A stretch of 64,000 nucleotides of DNA from Jannaschia maritima (lineage in GTDB: Bacteria; Pseudomonadota; Alphaproteobacteria; Rhodobacterales; Rhodobacteraceae), in contig NZ_JARGZA010000010.1 of the NCBI RefSeq assembly GCF_030973515.1, positions 62,001 through 126,000 of the forward strand. The letters are read 5' to 3'. How positions within the stretch are numbered: position 1 is the first letter of the stretch; each line of letters opens with the position of its first letter. A program made the position numbers and the translations under genes. Under the pieces are notes generated by a model that did not search any database, was not told the DNA's origin, and saw only the letters and a program-made list of their open reading frames with translations. Shown here in pieces: positions 1 to 8,343 of the stretch.

Positions 1-1
1 C

Positions 2-175
2 TTGTCGCTGGCCCCCGCCTCCACCGTGATGCCGGTCGACTTCGCCCGCCTGCCCCTCATCGCGGTGGTGGGCGCGGTCCTGTTCGCCGAGCCGTTCGAG
101 CCGATCGTCCTCTTGGGCGGGGCCATCGTCGTGGGGGCCGCCTGGACCAACCTGAAGCTCGCCCCGAAGGGCTGA
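2..175 (+). CDS. EamA/DMT-family permease, C-terminal end (partial)
   Basis: The window opens inside this gene; only the last 57 codons and the TGA are visible. They encode two hydrophobic stretches (around ARLPLIAVVGAVLFAEPF and VLLGGAIVVGAAW) followed by a short hydrophilic tail ending LAPKG. This matches the last two helices of the ten-helix drug/metabolite transporter fold, where a conserved Glu sits in the loop after helix 9. Proteins of this family are inner-membrane exporters of metabolites. The substrate cannot be read from the fragment. Confidence 0.7.
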   Translation: MSLAPASTVMPVDFARLPLIAVVGAVLFAEPFEPIVLLGGAIVVGAAWTNLKLAPKG

Positions 176-242
176 CTTGTTGCGGTTTTGCCACCGTGGA
201 AAGGCCGGATGCGGCAACCCGTTCCCTGACGTCGTGTCCCGT

Positions 243-269
243 TTGACTGTTGCGCGAACCGGTCGCAAC
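243..269. promoter_or_regulatory. Possible promoter/operator upstream of the FadL-like gene
   Basis: The 174-bp gap between the permease and the FadL-like gene contains a TTGACT hexamer (243-248). It is followed immediately by an inverted repeat, GTTGCG (249-254) and CGCAAC (264-269) around a 9-nt centre. The TTGACT could be a -35 element overlapped by a repressor site, but no convincing -10 follows. The gap holds no other gene. Confidence 0.25.
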
Positions 270-349
270 GCTCGGCCCATCACATGCGGGCCCTGGGGGA
301 AGGGCGCGCGGCCCGCCGGACGCTCCCGGCACCCGTGGAGGAAAAACCG

Positions 350-1777
350 ATGAAGAAGACCGCGGCCCTGGCCACCTGCGCCATGCTCGGCACCACCGCC
401 CTATCCCATGCCGGCGGCCTCGACCGCTCGATGCAAAGCGTGCTGCCGCTCTTCGATGCGGACGGCACGGTGTCGGTCGCGACGACGTTCGCGTTTCCGT
501 CGCTGACGGGGCGCGACCTGAACGGCGACGCCACCTACGACGCGGGCGAGAACTTCACGCAGACGACCGTGACCTATGCCGGGGAGGTGAACGACCGCTT
601 CAGCTTCGCCGTGATCGGGGATCAGCCGTTCGGCCTGGATTTGGATTACGGCAACACCCCGCAGTCATCCGCCCTCGGCGGCACGACCGCGGATCTCTAC
701 GGCAACGCGCTCAGCGTGCTGGGTCGATACAAGATCACCGATCGCGTCAGCGTCTTCGGGGGCGTCCGCGCGCAGCGTGCCGGCGGAACGATCAACCTGA
801 ACGGCGTCGGGTATTCCCGCGCGCTGGGCGCGGGCTTCGCCGGGCGGGGCCTTCTGCAAGGGATCGCGACGACGGCCGCGAATCCGAACGCGGCCCTGGC
901 CGACCGGCAGGCCGCAGGCGGCATCCTGGCCGGGATCGATGCCGCGAACGACCAGGTCGGCGCCGTCACGGCCCTCGCGGGGGCGATCGCGGGGAACCCG
1001 ACGAACGATCCGAACGTCGCCAACCTGACGAACGCGTTGAACGCAAACACGACCCTGCAGGGGCAGTTCGGTGCGGCGCAGGGCAGCTTCGCCAACACGG
1101 CCTCGCTGCCCTTCCCCGGTTTGACGGGCAGCACCTTCCTCACGAACGACGGCTACAACGTCGATATCGATGGCGATTGGGGCGTGGGCCTGACGCTCGG
1201 CGCCGCATACGAGATTCCGGAGATCGCGCTGCGCGCGGTACTGACCTATCACTCCGAGATCATTCACGAGACCACAGCCACCGAAGCGATCAACTTCGAC
1301 GGCAACGACCTTTCGTCCAGCACCGGGCTGACGTTCGAGACGCCTCAATCCATCAACCTGGAACTGCAATCGGGCGTGGCGGAAGGCACCCTCGTCTTCG
1401 GCGGGGTCCGCTGGACCGACTGGGACGACTTCAACGTCACGCCCAGCCTTCTGTCCAGCAACCTGGCGAACATCAACGACACCTACCGTTGGACCCTGGG
1501 CGTGGCCCGGCAGTTCACCGACTCCTTCGTCGGCGTCGCCTCCCTCGTCTACGAGGAGGATCAGGGCAGCGCGTCGCAGACCCCCTTGGGGCCCACCGAC
1601 GGGATCCTCGGCCTGTCGCTCGGCGGTCGATACGAGACGGGCGCCCTGCAGATCTCCGGCGGAATCAACTATACGAAGGTCGGCGACGCCATCGTCCGGG
1701 CCGGATCGACCCCCGTCGCGATATTCGAAGGCAGCGATGCCATCGGCGTAGGTCTGAAGGTCGCCTACCAGTTCTGA
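350..1777 (+). CDS. OMPP1/FadL-family outer-membrane transport protein
   Basis: Encodes 475 residues starting MKKTAALATCAMLG, a Sec signal peptide with cleavage expected after the Ala in SHAGG. The rest alternates polar and aromatic residues as in a beta-barrel and ends in YQF with a C-terminal Phe, the usual outer-membrane assembly signal. The repertoire (GGVRAQRAGG, YHSEI, GVRWTDW, GLSLGGRYE) fits the FadL/TodX/OMPP1 family, whose members carry hydrophobic compounds such as long-chain fatty acids across the outer membrane. The start is fixed by a GGAGGAAA ribosome-binding site about 6 nt upstream; an upstream in-frame extension lacks both RBS and signal-peptide logic. It stands alone, converging on the MetE-like gene. 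The exact substrate is not predictable. Confidence 0.85.
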   Translation: MKKTAALATCAMLGTTALSHAGGLDRSMQSVLPLFDADGTVSVATTFAFPSLTGRDLNGDATYDAGENFTQTTVTYAGEVNDRFSFAVIGDQPFGLDLDYGNTPQSSALGGTTADLYGNALSVLGRYKITDRVSVFGGVRAQRAGGTINLNGVGYSRALGAGFAGRGLLQGIATTAANPNAALADRQAAGGILAGIDAANDQVGAVTALAGAIAGNPTNDPNVANLTNALNANTTLQGQFGAAQGSFANTASLPFPGLTGSTFLTNDGYNVDIDGDWGVGLTLGAAYEIPEIALRAVLTYHSEIIHETTATEAINFDGNDLSSSTGLTFETPQSINLELQSGVAEGTLVFGGVRWTDWDDFNVTPSLLSSNLANINDTYRWTLGVARQFTDSFVGVASLVYEEDQGSASQTPLGPTDGILGLSLGGRYETGALQISGGINYTKVGDAIVRAGSTPVAIFEGSDAIGVGLKVAYQF

Positions 1778-1785
1778 ACCACTTG

Positions 1786-1811
1786 TCGGGGGCGCGGCGA
1801 CGCGTCCCCGA
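1786..1811. terminator. Shared hairpin between convergent genes
   Basis: TCGGGGGCGCG (1786-1796) and CGCGTCCCCGA (1801-1811) pair over 10 of 11 positions around a 4-nt loop, in the 39-bp gap between two convergent stop codons. There is no T tract, so this is a candidate bidirectional terminator by position and symmetry only. Confidence 0.5.
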
Positions 1812-1816
1812 TCCGT

Positions 1817-2947
1817 TCAGGCCCGCGCGTTCGCCAGCGCCGCCCCCTCCGCCAGGGACGCCAGCTTCGCATACGCGATCTCCGGGTCCACGGCGCCGAA
1901 GCCCGCGAAGGTCCCGAACCCGCAATCGGACGATGCCATCACCCGGTCCGTGCCGACGATGGACGCGAAGCGCCCCAGCCGTTCGGCCACCACCTCCGGG
2001 TGCTCCACGAAGTTGCTGGTCGTGTCCACGACGCCCGGCACGAGGACCTTGCCTTCGGGGATCTCGGACGCCCGGTCGCGCCAGACCTGCCACTCGTGCG
2101 CATGGCGCGGGTTCGACGTCTCGAACAGAAGCTGATCGGCCCGGACCTTCAGGAAGGTCGGGAACACCGCGTCCATCGGGATGTCGCAGACATGTGGCCC
2201 TTCGTAGTTGCCCCAGCAGATGTGGACGCGCACGCGCGCCGGGTCGATCCCGTCCAGCGCGGCGTTCAGCGCCTCCACGTTTGCCTCCGCGATCCTCAAG
2301 AACTCGGCGTCCGACCAGTCGGCGAACAGCATGTGGCGGCTTAACGCCAGGTCCGGGCAGTCCAGTTGCAGGTCCAGACCGGCTGCGACGATGGTCCGAT
2401 ACTCCTCGCGCATCGCGTCGGACAGGGCCGCCAGGTACGCGTCGCGCGTCGGGTAATGCGCGTTGGGCAGGAACAGGCTGATGACCCCGGGCGAGGCCGC
2501 GTTCATGAAGCCGCGTTCGGCCCCGTGCCGCGCCATCGCGCCCGTCAGGCGCCGGATGTCGTCCGACAGCTCGCCCTGCCCCTTCGACCGGACCTCGCCC
2601 ACGCAGTGCGGGCGCGCATATTGCGGCGATCCGCCCGCATCGGCCAGCCGCTTCAGGAAGGTGGGGAACAGCTTCAGGTCGGCCGGCGCGTTGCGCGGGC
2701 TGTCCCCGTCGAAGCCGGTATAGCGGTCCTTCACGTAGGTGGCATAGCTTATCTTCGACGTCTCGCCGTCGGACACGACGTCCACGCCCGCCTCGATCTG
2801 GCGGCGGACCGTTTCGGCGCAGGCATCCGTCATCACGCGGTCGAACGCGTCCGGGTCGACGGCCTCCCCCCGCTCGCGGGCGAAGATCAGGTCCACGACG
2901 TCCTGCGTCCTGGGAAGGCTGCCGACATGCGTCACGCGTATGGTCAT
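1817..2947 (-). CDS. MetE-like cobalamin-independent methyltransferase family protein
   Basis: The 376-residue protein begins MTIRVTHVGSLPRT, the start typical of stand-alone MetE C-terminal-domain (UROD/MetE superfamily) proteins. A His/Cys pair in VHICWGN (middle) and a late Cys in ASSDCGFG are the positions that bind zinc and activate the thiol acceptor in this family. It is half the length of full MetE (about 750 residues) and lacks the N-terminal folate-binding half, so it may methylate a thiol from another donor or cleave/transfer a different thioether. GAGGGGGAC upstream is a good RBS. It is adjacent to a DUF2268 gene on the same strand. The family call is safe, the reaction is not. 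Confidence 0.8.
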   Translation of the reverse strand: MTIRVTHVGSLPRTQDVVDLIFARERGEAVDPDAFDRVMTDACAETVRRQIEAGVDVVSDGETSKISYATYVKDRYTGFDGDSPRNAPADLKLFPTFLKRLADAGGSPQYARPHCVGEVRSKGQGELSDDIRRLTGAMARHGAERGFMNAASPGVISLFLPNAHYPTRDAYLAALSDAMREEYRTIVAAGLDLQLDCPDLALSRHMLFADWSDAEFLRIAEANVEALNAALDGIDPARVRVHICWGNYEGPHVCDIPMDAVFPTFLKVRADQLLFETSNPRHAHEWQVWRDRASEIPEGKVLVPGVVDTTSNFVEHPEVVAERLGRFASIVGTDRVMASSDCGFGTFAGFGAVDPEIAYAKLASLAEGAALANARA

Positions 2948-3027
2948 GGATCGTCCCCCTCACGGCTGCGTGACCGGGGGGGTGGCATGCGGCGGCGGCG
3001 GGGACAAGCGATCCCCGCGGGGATCGG

Positions 3028-3693
3028 TCAGGCGCTGCGCGCGTCCAGAAGCCCGTCGTAATGGGACAGGCCCGCCTCGATCAGGGCGGACGCTTCCATC
3101 GTGGCCGCCTGCCAGGGATCCAGCTTCAGCTCCTCCAAGGCACCGCGCATCAACAGCATGCCCACGGTATAGGCTCGCGCGACCGCGCCCGGCTGTTCCG
3201 GCTCGGAGGTGTAGAGCCAGTTGCGGTGCTTCGTCAGGCTCTCGCTCCCATGGGCGAGCACGTAGTCCAGCGCCTTCTTCACGTCGTCCAGCGGACGGTC
3301 CACGCCGTCCTGCGGCCCCACCGCCCCGTGGTCCGCCAGCAGGGCCAGCCCTTCCAGGATCACCGCCTCGCTGACCGTCCACCGCTTCACGTGTCGCCAC
3401 CGCCAGGCGTGGTGCAACTCGTGCACGGTGGTCCGGAACAGGTCGACGTCCATGTCCTCGGCCGACAGCTGCGATCGTTCGACCCCGATATGGATGTTGT
3501 GCGGCCCCATCGTGAACGCCGCGATCGAGAACTGGTCCCGCCCGAAGTCGGTCGGATGTACGATCAGATCGACGTCGCGGATCTCGGACACGCCTTCCAC
3601 GTACGCCACCGCATCGGCCACGGTCCGGCGGATCAAGGGCAGACGACGGCGGAAATACCCGCCGGCATCGAGGATTTGTACACGTATGGTCAT
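3028..3693 (-). CDS. DUF2268-type putative zinc metalloprotease
   Basis: The protein has 221 residues with no signal peptide. The motif HELHH at residues 91-95 is a gluzincin-type HExxH zinc site, and an EGLALLADHGAV segment downstream supplies a Glu at the distance expected for the third ligand. The overall pattern (GGYFRRRLPLI start, IHIGVER, TVHELHHAWRW, GLALLADH) fits the predicted Zn-dependent protease family DUF2268. It lies 80 bp upstream of the MetE-like gene on the same strand, so the two could be cotranscribed. The substrate is unknown. Confidence 0.75.
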   Translation of the reverse strand: MTIRVQILDAGGYFRRRLPLIRRTVADAVAYVEGVSEIRDVDLIVHPTDFGRDQFSIAAFTMGPHNIHIGVERSQLSAEDMDVDLFRTTVHELHHAWRWRHVKRWTVSEAVILEGLALLADHGAVGPQDGVDRPLDDVKKALDYVLAHGSESLTKHRNWLYTSEPEQPGAVARAYTVGMLLMRGALEELKLDPWQAATMEASALIEAGLSHYDGLLDARSA

Positions 3694-4047
3694 TGCGGTT
3701 CGTCTCGGTCGATTGCCGGGTGTCTGACGTCCGGCTTGTTATCGTGGATATGACAGGACGACCGCCTTGCCGTGCAAGCACCCCGTCCCGCCGGAAGGAC
3801 CAAAGTGGGGAACAGACACCGAACGTCAATATGTCATATCACATCTGAGGTGTTATTACGGTCGTCTTTACCCCCAGGGGTGGAATGACGCACCTCGCCT
3901 TCGCACGCAGGGCGAAATTCAACCGGGCATCGTCATCATTTCCGCATGTGCAGAGAAATCGTCGCGAGGATCATCGGGACATAATATTGATCGGCTATGT
4001 CATTCGACATGCTCCGCGCTGATCTGCCGCAGGGGCTCGACGGAACC
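3694..4047. other. Intergenic region, AT-richer than its surroundings, with small palindromes
   Basis: This 354-bp stretch has no convincing gene. Its base composition is visibly lower in GC than the flanks. It contains the odd palindrome ATATGTCATAT (3829-3839), the inverted repeat ATGTC-ATTC-GACAT (3997-4010), and a further ATATGACA at about 3748-3755 that is the reverse complement of TGTCATAT in the first palindrome. It precedes the minus-strand DUF2268 gene, so it probably carries that gene's promoter and operators. A 99-codon reading frame across it has no RBS or recognisable features. Confidence 0.5.
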
Positions 4048-5046
4048 TTACGGGCTCGCCAGGTGAATCTGCTTCCAGATCGCCGTCTCGTCGTAGAGCG
4101 TCCATTCGCGGCGCAGCCCCCAGGGTCCGAACTCCGCATGGGTCAGCCCGAGGACATAGACCATCGCCCCGGACGGCGCCCCGAACGCACCCCATCCGGA
4201 ATGGCGGCCCCATAGCGACCAGCGGACGGACGCGCGCGGCGGCATGTTCGCGTCGTCCCGTCCGACCACGTGCTCCACCTGGAACCGCGCCTTGGGGAAC
4301 GCTGCCCGAAGCGACATCCAGAACCGATCGGCATCCGCATGGCCGTGGCCCGTGACGGCGCCCGGATACTCCGTCTGCACCGCCCGGTCATAGGCGCGGC
4401 GGATCACGGCCATGTCGGCCCCCATGATCCTGGTCAGGATGTCCTCCAGCCGCGACCCGACCTCCGATTCGTTGCCGCGTCCGGCATAGGGACCGGAAAC
4501 GTCCGTGTCAGGGGTCAGGGGCTTGACGCAAGTGTCGGGCCCGCCCTCCCGCGCGATCAGGTCGGCGGCGTACTGCTTGGGCGTCATGCCCATCTGCCGT
4601 ACGATCGCGCCCTGGTCGCGGACCAGCCACTCGTCCTCGATCCGCGTGCCCCGCGCATAGCAGTCCGCCAGGATCCGGTACCGCAGCCGCGTGCCGCTGG
4701 CCGGGCCATAGACGCCGTCGCCCGAATGGGTCGCCAGGCTGATGAGGCGGTGGCTACTGAACACCCCGTCCTCCGGCGCGCCGCACCAGATCACGTCCTC
4801 GCCCAGCAACTGCCGGTCCGGGAACTCCGCCAGGGTCGCCATCGTGGCGTCGATCACGTCGTCGTTGCCCACCACGACGGAGGCCGGGGACCGGACGATG
4901 ATCTTCTCGCCGTAATAGTCGTGCAGCGTGTGGACGCCGCGATCCTCCCAGATCTCCTTCGTGACCCCGATGATGTAGTCGGGAACGTCCTTCCACCGGT
5001 TCGCGATCGTGCCGGGGGGAATCACCTTCGTCGCGTCGATGTTCAT
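4048..5046 (-). CDS. Tandem SnoaL-like (NTF2 superfamily) protein
   Basis: The 332-residue protein appears to hold two SnoaL-like halves: residues about 20-160 (DVPDYIIGVTKEIWEDRGVH..., ending with EDEWLVRDQGAIVRQMG) and about 195-330 (ILTRIMGADMAVIRRAY..., ending REWTLYDETAIWKQI). SnoaL-like domains form a cone-shaped alpha+beta barrel used by polyketide cyclases, isomerases and many uncharacterised proteins. The start lies 4 bp after the stop of an SDR dehydrogenase on the same strand, so the two are almost certainly an operon. A second tandem-SnoaL protein is encoded at 6536-7480. The function is unassigned. Confidence 0.75.
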   Translation of the reverse strand: MNIDATKVIPPGTIANRWKDVPDYIIGVTKEIWEDRGVHTLHDYYGEKIIVRSPASVVVGNDDVIDATMATLAEFPDRQLLGEDVIWCGAPEDGVFSSHRLISLATHSGDGVYGPASGTRLRYRILADCYARGTRIEDEWLVRDQGAIVRQMGMTPKQYAADLIAREGGPDTCVKPLTPDTDVSGPYAGRGNESEVGSRLEDILTRIMGADMAVIRRAYDRAVQTEYPGAVTGHGHADADRFWMSLRAAFPKARFQVEHVVGRDDANMPPRASVRWSLWGRHSGWGAFGAPSGAMVYVLGLTHAEFGPWGLRREWTLYDETAIWKQIHLASP

Positions 5047-5050
5047 CGCC

Positions 5051-5806
5051 TCAATCCGCAGTCCAGCCGCCGTCGATCAGGATGGCGGTCCCCGTGACCA
5101 TACCACTCGCCGCGCCCGCCAGCCAGACGACGGCACCCATCACGTCCTCCACCTCGCCCACGCGGCCCAGCTTGATCTTCGCCTCGATCCAGGCCCGCCG
5201 CTCGGGGTCGGCGAAGGTGGGCGCCGTCAGGGGCGTGCGGATGAAGGTCGGGCACACCGTGTTCACGCGGATGCCGCGGGGGCCCCACTCGATCGCCATG
5301 GCCTTGGTCATCCCCTCGACGCCGTGCTTCGTGGCGCAGTACACCGCGCGGTCCACCCCGCCGACATGCCCCATCTGGCTGGAGATCTGGATGATCGAGC
5401 CAGGCCCCTCCATCCGCGCCGCCACCTTCTGCGCCAGGAAGTACGCCGCCCGCAGGTTCACGCCCGCCACCGCGTCGAAGTCCGCGGGCGTGGTGTCCGC
5501 CGCGGGCCCGTGCCGCGCCAGGCCGGCGGCGTTGCACAGGACGTCGAACGGTGCCCGCGCGTCCAGGAACGCGTCGACCGCGTCCAGGTCGGCCACGTCC
5601 AGCACGCCGCCATCGGCCGCGAACCCCGCACCCCGCAGGGCCTCCACGGCCTCCTCCACGCCCCCCGACCCGCGCGAGGCCACCGTGACATGCGCGCCCG
5701 CCTCCGCCAGGGCCGCGGCGCAGCCCAGCCCGATGCCGCGCGTGCCGCCCGGCACGAAGGCGCGGAGGCCGTCCAGGCGGAAGGACGGGGTCCGGGGCAG
5801 CGTCAT
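5051..5806 (-). CDS. SDR-family NAD(P)-dependent oxidoreductase
   Basis: The classical short-chain dehydrogenase/reductase has 251 residues. It carries the dinucleotide motif GGTRGIG near residue 20, NAAG near 90, a catalytic Ser in ISSQMG, the YxxxK motif as YCATK, and the family's C-terminal IDGGWTAD. The start at MTLPRTPSFRLDG has AGGAT upstream and puts the Rossmann motif at the usual position. It is the first gene of a two-gene operon with the tandem-SnoaL protein, 4 bp downstream. By resemblance it would oxidise a secondary alcohol or sugar acid; the substrate is unknown. Confidence 0.88.
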   Translation of the reverse strand: MTLPRTPSFRLDGLRAFVPGGTRGIGLGCAAALAEAGAHVTVASRGSGGVEEAVEALRGAGFAADGGVLDVADLDAVDAFLDARAPFDVLCNAAGLARHGPAADTTPADFDAVAGVNLRAAYFLAQKVAARMEGPGSIIQISSQMGHVGGVDRAVYCATKHGVEGMTKAMAIEWGPRGIRVNTVCPTFIRTPLTAPTFADPERRAWIEAKIKLGRVGEVEDVMGAVVWLAGAASGMVTGTAILIDGGWTAD

Positions 5807-5942
5807 GGGATCCTCCTGCGAACGGCGGGCATTCGACCACCCGCCCGTGACGCGGGCAAGGCCGAAACGCGCCGGGGACGGGACGGCGGCGCGCGCGTGC
5901 CCTATATGTCCTCCCGAACGCCCCCGATACGCAGGCTCACCG

Positions 5943-6539
5943 ATGCCCCACGCCACCGACATCGTCGACGCCCTGGACGAGGCCGCGACCGAAGGCGACC
6001 CCATCCCCGTGGACCACATCCTCGACCACTTCGACCGGCGCTCCTTCGGGGCCGCCATCATGGTCCCCGCCCTGCTCGAGATGACGCCGGTGGGCGGCAT
6101 CCCGGGTGTGCCGACGGTCATCGCCGTCATCATCGCGCTCTTCGCGATACAGATGGCCCTGGGGCGCGAGGACATGTGGCTGCCGGGCATCCTGGGGCGC
6201 CGCACCGTGCACGCCGACACGCTGAAGGCCGCCAGCGCCAAGCTGCGGGGGGTGGCGCGCTGGGCCGACCGCCACTTCGGGGCGCATCTCCACGTCCTCC
6301 TGATGCCCCCCGCCCCCCAGATCACGGCGGTCGCGATCGTGGCGCTTTGCCTGATCGTCCCGCCGCTCGAACTAATCCCCTTCGCCTCCACCCTGCCGAT
6401 GGCCACCATCGCGCTGTTCGGGGCGGGCCTGTTCATGCGCGACGGGCGCATCATGGCGCTGGCCTGGCTGGTCTTCCTGGGTTCGATCTGGGGTTTGTGG
6501 GAACTGGCGGGCCCGCGGGTAGTGGGCTGGCTGTCCTAG
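5943..6539 (+). CDS. ExoD-like exopolysaccharide synthesis protein
   Basis: The 198-residue membrane protein has a soluble N-terminus containing DHFDRRSFGAAI, followed by hydrophobic helices (about 40-75 and three in the last 90 residues). The pattern P-LLEMTPVGGIPGVPT followed by MALGRE-MWLPG is characteristic of the ExoD family, first described for rhizobial exopolysaccharide and alkaline tolerance. The role is inferred from the family name only, since no polysaccharide genes lie nearby. Its stop overlaps the convergent neighbour by 4 bp. Confidence 0.82.
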   Translation: MPHATDIVDALDEAATEGDPIPVDHILDHFDRRSFGAAIMVPALLEMTPVGGIPGVPTVIAVIIALFAIQMALGREDMWLPGILGRRTVHADTLKAASAKLRGVARWADRHFGAHLHVLLMPPAPQITAVAIVALCLIVPPLELIPFASTLPMATIALFGAGLFMRDGRIMALAWLVFLGSIWGLWELAGPRVVGWLS

Positions 6540-7480
6540 CCCGCCACCTCGCGCATCCGCGCCAACACGTCGACGCCCAACTGGTCCCAAACGTGGAGCA
6601 GATCGACCGTCACCCAATTCTCGCGGATCAGCCCGTCCCGCACGCGCCAGAAGTCCAGGGACCGCATCACCAGGCGCTGGCCGTTGCCGGGGATGCCCAG
6701 CCAACCGCCACCCGTGATCGTCATCCCCATCCCCGACCAGGACGTGTAGCCGACGTAATCCCCTTCCGCGAAGAAGTGCCCGTCGCCCACGTTGCCCTGC
6801 CGGTCGGGCATCGCGTCCAGGAACGGAATCTGGTGATGCCGCCGGAAGCCCGCGATGCCCCGCGCGGTGCCGATGCCCCCCGGCCCGTACCAGGCGCAGC
6901 GCGGATGCCAGAACGCGGGCAGGCGCATCGCGTCCTCCCCCCGGGGCGAGAATTGCAGATGCGCCAGCATGTCCCCTACGATTCCCAGCGCCGCGGCACC
7001 GTCCCCGCCGGGCGACACGCCGTCATGGGTCATCGGCCCCGGCACCAGCCCCGTGCGCCCCAGCGCCGGCCCCATCGGCCACGCGCCCGCCTGGAACATC
7101 AGGTCCGGCAGGTCCCAGATCGCCTGCACCTCGGTCGCCAGGCCGTCCTCCATCCGGAAGAATTCGTGATACCGCAGGAACGCCTGCCGCCCCGTGGGCG
7201 GAATGCCGAACAGGGGGTTCGCGAACGTGCCCGCATAATGCCCCGCCTCCCCGTGCCAGACCTGCCCGCCCGCGTCGGTCCCCCGGATCGAGATGTCGAC
7301 CCGCCGCTCCACGTCGGGCATCGCGTCCCAGGCGGGGTCCAGCGCCGCCGCGACGAAGCCCGCGCCCCCCGTGACGTCGCCCGCCGGGTGGAACAGGTGG
7401 ACGGGCGCGTCGGCGGAAACGATCCCTCCGATCACCCTCCGCATGGCGGGGGCGTCGTGATCGGTCAGGTTCAGCAGCAT
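6536..7480 (-). CDS. Second tandem SnoaL-like (NTF2 superfamily) protein
   Basis: The 314-residue protein has two SnoaL-like halves. The first ends FRMEDGLATEVQAIWDLPDLMFQAG and the second ends LDFWRVRDGLIRENWVTVDLLHVWDQLG; both share the family's W-x-x-x-DGxIxExW-xxxD end motif. The start chosen is MLLNLTD, 47 bp downstream of the alpha/beta-hydrolase stop. No strong RBS is visible and a longer GTG form cannot be excluded. Together with the hydrolase upstream it probably forms a two-gene transcript. It resembles the 4048-5046 product in architecture, but the pairwise similarity is low by eye. Confidence 0.72.
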   Translation of the reverse strand: MLLNLTDHDAPAMRRVIGGIVSADAPVHLFHPAGDVTGGAGFVAAALDPAWDAMPDVERRVDISIRGTDAGGQVWHGEAGHYAGTFANPLFGIPPTGRQAFLRYHEFFRMEDGLATEVQAIWDLPDLMFQAGAWPMGPALGRTGLVPGPMTHDGVSPGGDGAAALGIVGDMLAHLQFSPRGEDAMRLPAFWHPRCAWYGPGGIGTARGIAGFRRHHQIPFLDAMPDRQGNVGDGHFFAEGDYVGYTSWSGMGMTITGGGWLGIPGNGQRLVMRSLDFWRVRDGLIRENWVTVDLLHVWDQLGVDVLARMREVAG

Positions 7481-7527
7481 GATATCATCCGTGTGGGTGG
7501 GTGACGGGGTCGTGGGCACGTCGCCGT

Positions 7528-8271
7528 TCAGCGGATCCGCGTCAACACGTCGGCCACGCTGCTTTCCAACAGGGCGATCTGGTCCGGCCCGCTGAAGCGG
7601 TGGTCGGCCCCCTTCACCAGCGCCAGGATGACGTCGTCCCCCGTGGCGTGGTCCAGCAGCCGCGTGGCCCAGTGCGCGGGCACCGCGGTGTCCGCCGTCC
7701 CCTGGAGCATCCGCACGGGGAACGGCAGGTCCAGAGGCGTGCGCAGGACCAGGTTCCGCCGCCCGTCCTCGATCAGCCGCTTCGTGATGACATAGGGCGC
7801 GCCGTACTCGGAGGGAATCTCGACCCGCCCGCGCTCCACCAGGGCGATGCGCTGATCCTCGTCGAAGGCGGCCCAGTACCCGTCCTCCGTGAAGTCGGGC
7901 GCGGCCGCGACCGTGACTAGGCCCGCGACCGGGACGGTGCCGTCGCGCGCCAGCAGCAACGCGATCCAGCCGCCCATGCTCGACCCCACGATCACCTGCG
8001 GCCCCGCCGTCGCGTGCGCGATCACCGCCGCCGCGTCGTCGCGCCACTGCCCGATCGTGCCGTCCTCGAAGTCGCCGCCCGACCCGCCGTGGCCGGAATA
8101 ATCCATGCGAAGGAACGCACGCCCCTGCGCCCGGGCCCAGGCCTCCAGCGCCAACGCCTTGGTGCCCTGCATGTCCGACTTGAACCCGCCCAGGAACACC
8201 ACGCCAGGCGCGGCGCCGGGCGTGTACTCATAGGCGACTTCATTGGCACCGACGGTAAGGAAAAGGGGCAT
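7528..8271 (-). CDS. Alpha/beta hydrolase
   Basis: The 247-residue protein has the nucleophile elbow GSSMGG (Ser98), an oxyanion-type GGFKSDM segment near residue 28-34, DYSGHGGSGG near 57, an acidic residue in LQGTAD, and the catalytic His in GADHRFSG near the C-terminus. The pattern resembles the small ABHD10-like/thioesterase branch (GFKSDM...GT-A). It would hydrolyse an ester or thioester in the cytoplasm, since no signal peptide is present. It lies directly upstream of the second tandem-SnoaL gene. Family confidence is good, substrate unknown. Confidence 0.85.
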   Translation of the reverse strand: MPLFLTVGANEVAYEYTPGAAPGVVFLGGFKSDMQGTKALALEAWARAQGRAFLRMDYSGHGGSGGDFEDGTIGQWRDDAAAVIAHATAGPQVIVGSSMGGWIALLLARDGTVPVAGLVTVAAAPDFTEDGYWAAFDEDQRIALVERGRVEIPSEYGAPYVITKRLIEDGRRNLVLRTPLDLPFPVRMLQGTADTAVPAHWATRLLDHATGDDVILALVKGADHRFSGPDQIALLESSVADVLTRIR

Positions 8272-8343
8272 GGCGGGGTCCTTCGGATTGTCCGCCCGGG
8301 ACCTAGCGCGGGCCCTCGGGCGGTCACGGATCCTGTCGCGCGC

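Noticed and set aside
250-2481. A 743-codon open frame on the plus strand
   Set aside because: It runs out of frame through the FadL-like gene and antisense to the MetE-like gene, is extremely Arg-rich, and lacks an RBS; it is a high-GC shadow.
3767-4066. A 99-codon frame across the AT-richer gap
   Set aside because: No RBS, no hydrophobic or motif pattern, and it runs into the 3' end of the opposing tandem-SnoaL gene.
5009-7504. An 831-codon open frame on the plus strand
   Set aside because: It lies antisense to or out of frame with the SDR, ExoD and SnoaL genes, each of which has clear conserved motifs. Composition is Arg/Pro/Gly/His-rich as expected for a shadow.
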